DNA from: an uncultured Clostridia bacterium
GTDB lineage: Bacteria; Bacillota; Clostridia; Christensenellales; Borkfalkiaceae
Direction: 5' to 3'
NCBI GenBank assembly: GCA_947624215.1
Contig: CANQJJ010000017.1
Coordinates: forward strand, 1 to 35,637
DNA length: 35,637 nt
This document shows positions 23,882-33,083 of this stretch, one piece after another. Position numbers and translations under genes: made by a program. The notes beneath the pieces are model-generated. The model searched no databases. It saw only the letters and a program-made list of their open reading frames with translations, and was not told where the DNA came from. Position 1 is the first letter of the stretch. Every line of letters starts with the position of its first letter.

Positions 23882-24781
23882 ATGAAAGCATGCATACGGC
23901 CGGACCGTGAGCGCACCTTCGAGGCAGGCGTTGCCTACACGCTCTCCGCGGCTCTTCCGATTCTTTTGATGTTTGTTGCCATGCTCATTTTGGGCGCGGC
24001 GGGCGTAGACGGCGAGAGCGACCTCTATAAATACCTCTCCCTGCTCCTCCCGCAGGCCTCTTTGGCAACGGCCGCGCTCGTATTTTTCCGCAGAACTGGC
24101 ACCCCCGCGCGCTCCGTCTACCACCCCTGCAAGTGGTATTATTTCCCGCTCGCCCTCGCCCTCGCCTTCGGGCTCTTCGCCCTCTCGGAGGTCAACGACC
24201 TCTTCGTCGGCCTCTTTGAGAAGATAGGCTACAAGCCCGCGGGCATGGACACGCTCCCCACGCTCACGGGGTGGTATCTCATCCCTGCCCTTCTCATCAT
24301 CGCCCTGCTCCCCGCCATCTTCGAGGAGACGATGTTCCGCGGTCTCCAGACGGGGATGCTCGCGGAGGAGGGGTGGCACCCGGCGGCGCTCATCTTCCTC
24401 TCGGGCGCACTCTTCTCGCTCTTCCATGGCAACCCCGAGCAGACCGTCTATCAATTTCTCTGCGGGGTCGCTTACGCCCTTCTCGCCCTCAGAAGCGGGA
24501 GCGTCTTCCCCACGATGCTCGCGCACTTTGCCAACAATGCCGTCATCCTCGTGCTCGCCTCCGTCGGCGTCAACGATTTCCCCGCGGCCGCCAAGCCCTA
24601 TATCTACTCCGTGGCCGCTGCCGTGCTGCTTCTCGTCCTCGTCTTTCTCGTCTTTTTGGACAAAAATTATCGCTACGAGCGCAAGCCCTGCGTGAAAAAG
24701 CGCTACTTTTTGGGCGCCGGCGTCGGCATGCTCCTCTGTGCCGTCGAGTGGGTGGGGGTGCTCGTCATGGGGATGCTATGA
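23882..24781 (+). CDS. CPBP (Abi/CAAX) family intramembrane metalloprotease
   Basis: 299 residues with about eight hydrophobic helices. The catalytic motifs are complete: EETMFRG (Glu148, Glu149, Arg153), SLFHG with His182, and AHFANNA with His215 and Asn219. Bacterial members cleave membrane substrates or process peptides, and some confer bacteriocin self-immunity; the target here is unknown. No Shine-Dalgarno is present; the -10 box ends 6 nt before the ATG. The stop overlaps the rlmH start (ATGA), so they form an operon. Confidence 0.9.
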   Translation: MKACIRPDRERTFEAGVAYTLSAALPILLMFVAMLILGAAGVDGESDLYKYLSLLLPQASLATAALVFFRRTGTPARSVYHPCKWYYFPLALALAFGLFALSEVNDLFVGLFEKIGYKPAGMDTLPTLTGWYLIPALLIIALLPAIFEETMFRGLQTGMLAEEGWHPAALIFLSGALFSLFHGNPEQTVYQFLCGVAYALLALRSGSVFPTMLAHFANNAVILVLASVGVNDFPAAAKPYIYSVAAAVLLLVLVFLVFLDKNYRYERKPCVKKRYFLGAGVGMLLCAVEWVGVLVMGML

Positions 24782-25215
24782 TCAAAGTCCGTCTCATCTG
24801 CGTGGGTTCCCTCAAAGAGGATTACCTCCGCGCCGCCTGCAAAGAATATACCAAGCGCCTCTCCCGCTTTTGCGATCTGGAGACTGTGGAGCTCCCCGAG
24901 CGCGGCACCCTCAAAGAGGAGGGGGAGGATATTTTAAGGCGCCTCCGCGGCCATGTCATTGTCCTCGCCGTAGAGGGCAAGGGCTGTTCCTCCGAGGCCT
25001 TTGCCGCCGACCTCAAGCGCCTTGTCGACCGCGGGGAGGAGCTCACGCTCGTCATCGGCTCCTCGCACGGGCTCGACGGGAGCGTCAAGCGCGCGGCGGA
25101 TAGATTGCTCTCCTTCTCGGAGATGACCTTCCCGCACCAGCTCTTCCGCGTCCTCCTGTTGGAACAGCTCTACCGCGCCTTCATGATCAACGCGGGCTCG
25201 GAGTATCATAAATAG
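24778..25215 (+). CDS. rlmH: 23S rRNA pseudouridine-1915 N3-methyltransferase
   Basis: SPOUT-fold methyltransferase acting on pseudouridine 1915 in helix 69 of 23S rRNA. The 145 residues start MIKVRLICVGSLKE and include the knot motifs VLAVEGKG, FVIGSSHGLDG-like (LVIGSSHGLDG) and MTFPHQLFRVLLLEQLYRAF, ending in the conserved Tyr-His pair (SEYHK). It is slightly shorter than the usual 155-160 residues. Start overlaps the CPBP stop by 4 nt. Confidence 0.95.
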   Translation: MIKVRLICVGSLKEDYLRAACKEYTKRLSRFCDLETVELPERGTLKEEGEDILRRLRGHVIVLAVEGKGCSSEAFAADLKRLVDRGEELTLVIGSSHGLDGSVKRAADRLLSFSEMTFPHQLFRVLLLEQLYRAFMINAGSEYHK

Positions 25216-25250
25216 GGTCTAAGTTCTCCCTCCGCCGCATAGGATAGGGG

Positions 25251-26066
25251 ATGAACGTCTACGAAGAGATCTCGTCCTTCTACCAAAGCTTTGCGGGTCC
25301 CAAGCGCGTCGTGGGCAAGAGCGTCGGCGGGCGGAATATTTACGCGCTCCACATCGGCGCAAAGAGCGGTCCGCAGGTGATCTCGCAATACGCGATCCAC
25401 GGGCGCGAGTGGGTCACAGGCCTTCTCGCCCTATACCATGTTCGAAGAGGAGTCTCACGCGGCGGTGTTTGGGTGCTCCCGCTCACAAACCCGGACGGCG
25501 CGCTTCTCTCTGAGGTCGGCTCCTCATCCGTGCCCGCGGGAACAGATTTTTTCGGCGCCGCGGCAGACCTTCCCCGCTGGAAGGCAAACCTTGCGGGCGT
25601 GGACCTCAACGTCAATTTCTGCGCGCGTTGGGGCACGGGCACGCAGAATCTCCGCCGTCCCTCCTTTGCAAATTACATCGGGCCGCGGCCTTTTTCCGAG
25701 CCCGAGACGATAGCCCTGCGCGACTTCACGCTCGAAGTCATGCCCGCCGCGACGGTGAGCTGGCACACGAAGGGGGAGGAGATCTATTGGGAATTTCATC
25801 AGCCGTCCGCGCGCAGGAGACGGGATAAAAAGCTCGCCAAGGTGCTCTCCGCGAGCACGGGCTACCCCCTTGTCACCGTCACGGGCTCGGCGGGAGGATA
25901 TAAGGATTGGTGTATCGAGGCGTTGAAGATCCCCGCGTTCACGGTGGAAGTCGGTCCCGACGCCCTCACCCATCCGCTCGGCAGGGAGGCGCTTCCCGCC
26001 CTTGCCGCCCGCACGCTCGATGCCCTCGCCGACCTTACTGATGCGCTTTGCAAAGGCGCTTTGTGA
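25251..26066 (+). CDS. M14 family zinc carboxypeptidase
   Basis: 271 residues with the M14 zinc site HGREW (His50, Glu53), His172 in SWHTKG, and the catalytic Glu233 in FTVEVG; VDLNVNF matches the substrate-binding DLNRNF-like motif. There is no signal peptide, so the enzyme is probably cytosolic. Cytosolic M14 proteins of this size in Firmicutes often cleave gamma-D-Glu-diaminopimelate bonds of imported muropeptides (family knowledge), which is the likely role. A weak AGGATAGGGG precedes the ATG. It lies 35 nt after rlmH and 21 nt before tadA, so cotranscription is likely. Confidence 0.85.
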   Translation: MNVYEEISSFYQSFAGPKRVVGKSVGGRNIYALHIGAKSGPQVISQYAIHGREWVTGLLALYHVRRGVSRGGVWVLPLTNPDGALLSEVGSSSVPAGTDFFGAAADLPRWKANLAGVDLNVNFCARWGTGTQNLRRPSFANYIGPRPFSEPETIALRDFTLEVMPAATVSWHTKGEEIYWEFHQPSARRRRDKKLAKVLSASTGYPLVTVTGSAGGYKDWCIEALKIPAFTVEVGPDALTHPLGREALPALAARTLDALADLTDALCKGAL

Positions 26067-26087
26067 TCATACTTTGAAGGAGAATTT

Positions 26088-26552
26088 ATGCAGGAAAAAT
26101 TCATGCGCATGGCACTCAGACTTGCCGAGAAGGCCAAGCGGGAGGGGGAGGTCCCCATCGGTGCGGTCGTCGTGTTGGACGGCAAAGTGATCGGGCGGGG
26201 ATACAACGTCCGCACGCGGCGGCAGATGGCCACGGCCCATGCCGAGATGCGCGCGATCGACAGCGCCTGCCGCAAATTGAAGTCGTGGCGGCTCGAGGAC
26301 GCGGAGATCTATGTCACGCTCGAGCCCTGTCCCATGTGCATGGGGGCCATTCTGAATGCCCGCATCGAGCGGCTGTATTTCGGCGCCTACGAGCAGAAGG
26401 GGAGAAGTCTCACCCGCGAGCTCGCCGCGGCCAATCTGTTGAATCACACGGTGGAAGTCACGGGCGGTGTTTTGGAGGAGGAGTGTTCGGGGATCCTCAC
26501 CGCCTTCTTCTCCGAGATGCGCCTCCGTGAAAAACAAAAAAAGCCCCTCTGA
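26088..26552 (+). CDS. tadA: tRNA(Arg) adenosine-34 deaminase
   Basis: Converts A34 to inosine in tRNA-Arg(ACG) so that CGN codons can be read. 154 residues with the zinc and proton-shuttle motif HAE (His51, Glu53) and PCPMC (Cys81, Cys84), and the opening FMRMALRLAEKA...EVPIGAVVV typical of TadA. GAAGGAG lies upstream of the ATG. It is the last gene of this plus-strand run and is followed by repeats. Confidence 0.95.
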   Translation: MQEKFMRMALRLAEKAKREGEVPIGAVVVLDGKVIGRGYNVRTRRQMATAHAEMRAIDSACRKLKSWRLEDAEIYVTLEPCPMCMGAILNARIERLYFGAYEQKGRSLTRELAAANLLNHTVEVTGGVLEEECSGILTAFFSEMRLREKQKKPL

Positions 26553-26608
26553 CGAGAAGCTCCCAATGTAAGCGTGTGGCCCCTTGCTGTCCCTGTAAGG
26601 GTTTCGGA

Positions 26609-26656
26609 CCCTTGCCTTCCCCTTTGGGGAAGGTGCCCCGTGAGGGGCGGATGAGG
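26609..26656 (+). repeat. Second copy of the CCTTCCCC-TTT-GGGGAAGG intergenic repeat
   Basis: Nearly the same as 22235-22279, with GCCCC-GTGA-GGGGC as second hairpin. It sits between the convergent tadA and SDR genes, where no T-run terminator is visible, so it may end transcription or simply tolerate it. Confidence 0.7.
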
Positions 26657-26690
26657 TGACGACGAGTCCGCCCGTTCATATTCCCCCGTC

Positions 26691-27458
26691 TTATTTCAAC
26701 CCCTGCCGGCGCATGAATTCCCGCATGACGAGCGAATGGGGGAGCAGTTTTGTAAGCGCGTGGGTAAATTTGGAATAGGCGCCCGGCACGACGTAGTCCC
26801 GCTTTTTCTCCATGGCCGCGAGCGTTTTCTCCGCAATGAAGGCGGGCTCATACATTACCTCAAAATTTTTGATGACGCCTTCCGCATGCGATCTCCCGAG
26901 AAAGGCCGTCTTGGTCCAATAGGGGCAGACGGCGAGCACCTTGATGCCGAGCGGCTTCCACTCCCGCGCGAGCGCACGCGAAAAGGAGAGCACATAGGCC
27001 TTGGTGGCGGCATAGACGCTCCCATACGGAATGGGCTGGAAGGCGGCCATGCTCGCGATATTCACCACCTTGCTCCCCGCCCGCAGATAGGGAAAGACCG
27101 CATATGTTACGGCCGTCAGCGCGCGGCAGTTGAGGTCCACCATGCCGAGGCTGTCCTCTTCCGAGATCTTGTCGAACCGCTCGAACATCCCAAACCCGCT
27201 CGCGTTCACGACGACGTCAACGATAGGCATGTCCGCGGTGAGGGCTTCGGAAACAGCTGAAATGCCCGCCTGCTCCGTAAGATCCGCGGGGATGACGCGC
27301 ACGGGGATAGGCATGATTTTTTTGAGTTCTTCGAGACGTTCTCTGTTCCTCGCGACGGCCCAAAGCTCGTCGAGGGGATATTTTTTACTGAGCCCGGCCG
27401 CGAGTTCTCTCCCGATCCCCGACGAGGCCCCTGTGACGATGGCGATGTGCTTTTGCAT
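26691..27458 (-). CDS. Short-chain dehydrogenase/reductase (SDR)
   Basis: 255 residues of the classical SDR fold. The NAD(P)-binding TGASSGIG is at 9-16, then NASGFG in place of NNAG, the catalytic Ser in NIASMAA, and Tyr/Lys in YAATK. The RNRERLEEL after the second strand suggests NADP preference. The C-terminus (FTHALTKLLPHSLVMREFM) has a hydrophobic helix typical of SDRs near lipid metabolism. TAGGAGG, which contains the ABC-F stop codon, is the ribosome site. It is cotranscribed with the ABC-F gene. Substrate unknown. Confidence 0.9.
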   Translation of the reverse strand: MQKHIAIVTGASSGIGRELAAGLSKKYPLDELWAVARNRERLEELKKIMPIPVRVIPADLTEQAGISAVSEALTADMPIVDVVVNASGFGMFERFDKISEEDSLGMVDLNCRALTAVTYAVFPYLRAGSKVVNIASMAAFQPIPYGSVYAATKAYVLSFSRALAREWKPLGIKVLAVCPYWTKTAFLGRSHAEGVIKNFEVMYEPAFIAEKTLAAMEKKRDYVVPGAYSKFTHALTKLLPHSLVMREFMRRQGLK

Positions 27459-27467
27459 GAGATCCTC

Positions 27468-29315
<1,848 letters not shown>

Positions 29316-29345
29316 AGTTTACCTGCCTGTTGGAATACTGAGAGT

Positions 29346-29471
29346 ATGAAAGATCGCAAATTGCGGGCCGTACGGCACATGGAGGAGCGGCTCAAAGCGC
29401 TCGGCCCCGCCGATGCGGGCAAACTTGCAAAAAAGCTCGTCAAGCTCAAAGACGAGTGGCTGAACGGCTAA
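29346..29471 (+). CDS. Possible small basic protein of 41 residues
   Basis: MKDRKLRAVRHMEERLKALG followed by PADAGKLAKKLVKLKDEWLNG reads as a charged, strongly helical peptide. Codon use fits the neighbourhood. It starts 30 nt from the divergent ABC-F start and its stop overlaps the end of the radical SAM gene by 4 nt. AATACT lies 6 nt before the ATG but no -35 is found. No family is recognised; it may be spurious, though the amphipathic pattern is clear. Confidence 0.4.
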   Translation: MKDRKLRAVRHMEERLKALGPADAGKLAKKLVKLKDEWLNG

Positions 29472-30319
29472 AAATCCCATGCGGGGATGAAGGCGGCGTC
29501 CGCGCTCTCCTTGCCCTGCGTAAAGAGGTTTGTGAAGCCGAGCTCTCGGGCATGGTCCACGGCGCGGCGGTATTCCCGTGCCGTGATCTTCCTGTTGAGC
29601 TCGGGAAAATTTTTTATGTCGCCCATGGGAGTATATTGCCGCATGAGGGAGAGGGGGGTATCCGGGGGGACCGTCTCCGCGAGGAAATCGAGAACGTTTA
29701 TGGAATCGTAGCTGCACGCGGGGAGCACGAGGTGCCTTATGAGCAGGCCGCGAAGGAGCTTTCCGTCCTCCCACACGGCGGGCGTCTTTGCCATGAATGC
29801 GATGGCGCGCGAGGCATATGCGAAGTAGTCGCTCCTCCCCGTGTAGCGCGCAGAGAGGGCGGGGTCGCGAAATTTCAGATCGGGCATCCACACGTCCACA
29901 TAGGGGGCGATCTCCTCGAGCGCTTCCACCTTGCAATAGCCGCCCGAGTTGTAGACGACGGGCACCTTGGGGCGGTACATTTTCAGCGCCTCTGCAACGA
30001 GGTTTGAGACATGGTCCGGGGTAACGAGGTCAATGCAGTCCGCGCCCTGTTCTTCGAGGCCGTGAAAAATTTCCGCGAGTTCTTCGGGAGACGCCGTTTT
30101 TCCGCGCTCTGCCCGTGAGAGTTCGTAGTTCTGGCAAAAGACGCAGCGGAGGGAGCAACCGCCGAAGAAGACCGCCCCCGCGCCGTTTGTATGGCAGATG
30201 GGGGGCTCCTCATAGGGATGCAGATAGGCTTTGGCGACGGTAAGGCCCTTCACGCCGCACCGCCCGGGGCGGAGCGCTCTGTCGGCCCCGCACTCCACGG
30301 GGCATAGTTTGCATTGCAT
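29468..30319 (-). CDS. Radical SAM protein, PflX-like (COG1313 type)
   Basis: 283 residues with the radical SAM cluster motif CSLRCVFC (Cys55, Cys59, Cys62). It also has an N-terminal MQCKLCPVECGADR...GRCG cysteine cluster typical of PflX-like proteins. Downstream are YNSGGYCKVEALE, VWMPDLKF and LMRQYTPMGD. It resembles pyruvate formate-lyase activating enzymes but lacks a neighbouring glycyl-radical enzyme, so its target is unknown. The ATG at 30319 has no Shine-Dalgarno; a TTGCAA/TACAAT promoter ends 6 nt upstream, pointing to a leaderless mRNA. It is divergent from metK. Confidence 0.9.
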   Translation of the reverse strand: MQCKLCPVECGADRALRPGRCGVKGLTVAKAYLHPYEEPPICHTNGAGAVFFGGCSLRCVFCQNYELSRAERGKTASPEELAEIFHGLEEQGADCIDLVTPDHVSNLVAEALKMYRPKVPVVYNSGGYCKVEALEEIAPYVDVWMPDLKFRDPALSARYTGRSDYFAYASRAIAFMAKTPAVWEDGKLLRGLLIRHLVLPACSYDSINVLDFLAETVPPDTPLSLMRQYTPMGDIKNFPELNRKITAREYRRAVDHARELGFTNLFTQGKESADAAFIPAWDF

Positions 30320-30325
30320 ACGTTG

Positions 30326-30354
30326 ATTGTAGCACAAATGTCAAAGAATTGCAA
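30326..30354 (-). promoter_or_regulatory. Promoter of the PflX-like gene, leaderless configuration
   Basis: Minus strand: -35 TTGCAA (30354-30349), 17-nt spacer, -10 TACAAT (30331-30326), then CAACGT and the ATG at 30319. Confidence 0.75.
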
Positions 30355-30365
30355 CATGATTTCGG

Positions 30366-30394
30366 TTGACTTTCGCGGGATGTTTCTGTATAAT
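30366..30394 (+). promoter_or_regulatory. metK promoter
   Basis: -35 TTGACT (30366-30371), 17-nt spacer, -10 TATAAT (30389-30394). The leader is only about 25 nt, so no SAM riboswitch fits. It is divergent from the PflX-like promoter, with 11 bp between -35 boxes. Confidence 0.85.
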
Positions 30395-30425
30395 GTCTAT
30401 GAAAATACACGACGGAGAAAGAGAC

Positions 30426-31586
30426 ATGAGAAGATTTTTTACGAGCGAGAGCGTTACGGAAGGGCATCCCGATAAAGTGTGCGACATGATCTCGGACGGC
30501 ATCCTCGACGAGATCCTTCGGCAAGACAAAAATGCGCGCTCGGCGATCGAGTGCTGTGCGGCCTACAACACCCTCTTCATCACGGGGGAGGTGAGCGGGA
30601 GTATCAACGTGGACTACGAGGCCGTGGCGCGGCGCGTCATCCAAGGCATCGGCTATCACCACGGCAGTTTTGCCTATGACGCCTGCAACGTCATCCCGCT
30701 CGTACACGGACAGTCGGCGGATATCGCGCTCGGCGTGGATGCCTCCGTGGAGAAGAAGGCGGGCGGCGATGAACTCGATACCCTCGGCGCGGGCGATCAG
30801 GGCATGATGTTCGGCTATGCCTGCCGTGAGACGGAGGAGCTCATGCCCCTTCCCATCATGCTCGCGCACAAGCTCGCCGAGCGGCTCAGCTTTCTCCGCA
30901 AGACGAGGGAGCTTGCCTACCTTCGCCCCGACGGCAAGACGCAGGTCACCGTGGAATACGAGGGCAAGACGCCCGTGCGCGTCGATTCCATCGTCGTCTC
31001 CACCCAGCACAAGGAGACAGTCTCGCAGGAGCAGATCCACCGCGATGTGAAGGAGCTCGTCGTCAAGGCGGTCATCCCCGCGGGCCTGCTCGACGAAAAC
31101 ACGAAATATTACATCAACCCGACGGGTCGGTTCACCATCGGCGGTCCCGAGGGCGATTCGGGCCTCACGGGCAGAAAAATCGTCGTGGATACCTACGGCG
31201 GCAGGTGTGCCCACGGCGGCGGCGCCTTCTCGGGCAAGGACCCGACCAAGGTAGACAGGAGTGCGGCATACATGGCCCGCTATGTCTGTAAGAATCTCGT
31301 GGCGGCGGGGCTGTGCGATGAGGCCGAGCTCGAGATCGCCTATGCCATCGGCGTCGCCAATCCCGTCTCCATCTTCATTGATACCTTCGGCACGGGCAAA
31401 CTTCCCGACGACAAGCTCGCCGACATCGTGGAAAAGCAGTTCGACCTCCGTCCCGCGGCCATCATCGAGACGCTCGATCTCCGCCGTCCCATCTACTCCG
31501 CAACGGCCGCCTACGGCCACTTCGGGAGGGAGAATTTCCCGTGGGAGCGCACAGACCGCGTCGACGACCTCAAAAAATATCTTTAA
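30426..31586 (+). CDS. metK: S-adenosylmethionine synthase
   Basis: Makes SAM from methionine and ATP in the cytosol. The 386-residue product has the family motifs [16 protein letters not shown] near the N-terminus, [12 protein letters not shown], the P-loop-like [19 protein letters not shown], and a C-terminal [20 protein letters not shown] lies 8 nt before the ATG at 30426. It supplies the methyl cycle in which luxS (21743) also works. No clear terminator follows; an AT-rich remnant begins about 80 nt downstream. Confidence 0.97.
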   Translation: MRRFFTSESVTEGHPDKVCDMISDGILDEILRQDKNARSAIECCAAYNTLFITGEVSGSINVDYEAVARRVIQGIGYHHGSFAYDACNVIPLVHGQSADIALGVDASVEKKAGGDELDTLGAGDQGMMFGYACRETEELMPLPIMLAHKLAERLSFLRKTRELAYLRPDGKTQVTVEYEGKTPVRVDSIVVSTQHKETVSQEQIHRDVKELVVKAVIPAGLLDENTKYYINPTGRFTIGGPEGDSGLTGRKIVVDTYGGRCAHGGGAFSGKDPTKVDRSAAYMARYVCKNLVAAGLCDEAELEIAYAIGVANPVSIFIDTFGTGKLPDDKLADIVEKQFDLRPAAIIETLDLRRPIYSATAAYGHFGRENFPWERTDRVDDLKKYL

Positions 31587-31690
31587 GAAAAATCATCCAA
31601 GGTCTCGTCCAAGACCTCATCGGGGCATACCATGTCCGCGTGGAGGCGTGTTAAGGCATTGCAAAGTTAGATATAAAATCTCTTGAAAAA

Positions 31691-32104
31691 ATGATTATAA
31701 TATCTACAAAATACTTGAAATGCGATGGAGAAATGTCGGGGATAAAACAAATATTTGCTGCGGTTACATCGCCGGAAATGCTATGGAATGACGTGAAATG
31801 GTTTTTATTTGCAAGTGATACACAGAATATAATCACTTTCCAAAACAGCCTTGTGGACTATATGTATTTTCAGTTTGATGTTATGAAGTTGAGCAAAGAA
31901 TATGATATTCCGATTTGCTTTATACAAGGTGACAGCGATCCTATTACTCCAACGGGTTTGGTGGATAATTACTATGAGAGTATTATATCTGATGAAAAAA
32001 GAATGATTGTAATTAACAATGCAGGACATACCCCGTTCTTGGATAAGCCAAAGCAATTTTGTGAAGCAGTTAAAACTTTTTTATCCGAGTGCGAAAACAA
32101 ATAA
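31691..32104 (+). pseudogene. C-terminal remnant of an alpha/beta hydrolase, AT-rich
   Basis: The 137 residues end with the last third of an alpha/beta hydrolase: PICFIQGDSDPITPTGLVDNY holds the catalytic acid Asp, and NNAGHTPFLDKPKQFCEAV holds the catalytic His. The N-terminal half with the GxSxG nucleophile is absent, and upstream sequence (31587-31690) does not encode it in any frame I can see. There is no ribosome site. Base composition and codons (ATA, AAA, TTT, AAT) differ sharply from the GC-rich neighbours, so this is probably a decayed, horizontally acquired gene resembling proline iminopeptidase-type hydrolases. Confidence 0.7.
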
Positions 32105-32133
32105 TACAGGGGAAAATTGCAGAGGTGATGATC

Positions 32134-32277
32134 ATGGCTGAATGCCGGGTCGTGCAACCGTGCCTGCTCACCGCCGAAGATAAACAGATCGTAGATACCT
32201 TTCACAGTCTGTCTCCCCAAATGAAGGAGTTGTTCGTCAAGACCATTGACCTATGGAGGAAGAATGATCGTTTCTAA
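32134..32277 (+). CDS. Small protein of 47 residues, unknown
   Basis: The ATG at 32134 follows GAGGTG by 6 nt. The product starts MAECRVVQPCLLTAEDKQIV and continues with HSLSPQMKELFVKTIDLWRK, a helical pattern resembling the tail of small regulators or of XRE-type proteins, but no family is recognised. It has intermediate base composition and lies between the hydrolase remnant and bioY, so it may belong to the same transferred fragment. Confidence 0.45.
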   Translation: MAECRVVQPCLLTAEDKQIVDTFHSLSPQMKELFVKTIDLWRKNDRF

Positions 32278-32281
32278 AACA

Positions 32282-32309
32282 AAACAGCGGAAGATCTCCC
32301 CGCTGTTCG
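32282..32309. other. Inverted repeat before bioY
   Basis: AACAGCGG / CCGCTGTT around AAGATCTCC. There is no T run on the plus side; on the minus strand it is followed by TTGTTTT. Its stem AACAGCGG equals the arm of the palindrome at 18595. Confidence 0.45.
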
Positions 32310-32337
32310 AAAAATGTTCTATTGGGGGCGGGCTCTC

Positions 32338-32907
32338 ATGAAAACCGTCACGAAAAAAAGCGTCGCGAAGAGGAGTGTCGCGCGGGAGTGCGCCTACATC
32401 GCCCTCGCCGTCTCTCTCATCACCGTCTGCGCGTGGATCTCCATTCCCGTCGGCCCCGTGCCCGTGACTTTGCAGACGCTCGCCGTCTGTCTCATCGGGG
32501 CATTGTTCGGCTTGAAACGCAGCCTTCCCGCCATCCTCGTCTACATCTTCATGGGGCTCATCGGCATCCCCGTGTTTGCGGGGTTCAAGGCGGGAGCCGC
32601 GGCGCTCTTCGGGCCCACGGGGGGCTACATCTTCGGCTTTCTCTTTGCGGCTCTCTTCCCCGCGCTCGCAAAGCTGCTCCCCGTCAGGCGCAGTGCATCC
32701 CGTTGCATGCTCTTTTATGCTGCTTCCGTCGTCGGCCTCGCCGTCTGCTATCTCTTCGGCACGGTGTGGTTCGTGCTCATGTATCGGTGCACGGTGGGCT
32801 ATGCGCTCGCCCTGTGCGTGTTGCCGTTCATCCTTCCCGACCTCGCCAAGCTCCTCGTCTCCGCCCTGCTCGCCGTGAGACTCGAGCGGTATCTTTCGCC
32901 CGTCTGA
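32338..32907 (+). CDS. bioY: Biotin transporter substrate-binding component (BioY)
   Basis: The S component of an ECF-type biotin importer, which works with shared EcfA/A'/T modules encoded elsewhere. 189 residues with six hydrophobic helices and the BioY motifs IPVGPVPVTLQTLAVCLIGALFG and FGPTGGYIFGF. The start at 32338 lies after a G-rich stretch (TTGGGGGCGGG), a weak ribosome site; an ATG at 32314 is in frame. No BirA operator could be identified. It implies dependence on external biotin, though biosynthesis genes could be elsewhere. Confidence 0.93.
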   Translation: MKTVTKKSVAKRSVARECAYIALAVSLITVCAWISIPVGPVPVTLQTLAVCLIGALFGLKRSLPAILVYIFMGLIGIPVFAGFKAGAAALFGPTGGYIFGFLFAALFPALAKLLPVRRSASRCMLFYAASVVGLAVCYLFGTVWFVLMYRCTVGYALALCVLPFILPDLAKLLVSALLAVRLERYLSPV

Positions 32908-32984
32908 CGCCGCGCCTTCTCTGTATGAGTCTAACGCCGCACTTCCTCTATATGAGTCTTCCGTCCGCGCTTCCTCCCAATGGG
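32904..32984 (+). repeat. Tandem 27-nt repeats overlapping the bioY stop
   Basis: Two clear units (32904-32930 and 32931-32957, CTRACGCCGC-CTTC-CTRTATGAGT) and a decayed third (32958-32984) that runs into the terminator stem. Confidence 0.65.
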
Positions 32985-32996
32985 GAGGTATTTTTA
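32973..32996 (+). terminator. bioY terminator
   Basis: CCTCCC-AATG-GGGAGG followed by TATTTTTAT. Confidence 0.7.
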
Positions 32997-33022
32997 TAAA
33001 ACTAATTTTTTCTTGAAAAATC

Positions 33023-33051
33023 TTGATTGTTCAAGGGAAATGTGGTATAAT
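33023..33051 (+). promoter_or_regulatory. Promoter of the GH51 lipoprotein gene
   Basis: -35 TTGATT (33023-33028), 17-nt spacer, -10 TATAAT (33046-33051) with a TGTGG just before it. AGGGGGG at 33071-33077 is the ribosome site. Confidence 0.8.
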
Positions 33052-33083
33052 CTATCCATACATTCCTATCAGGGGGGACAAAC

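Noticed and set aside
30395-30425. SAM riboswitch before metK
   Set aside because: A good promoter leaves a leader of only about 25 nt, too short for any SAM riboswitch.
32904-32984. CRISPR array from tandem 27-nt units
   Set aside because: Units are contiguous without spacers and there are no cas genes.
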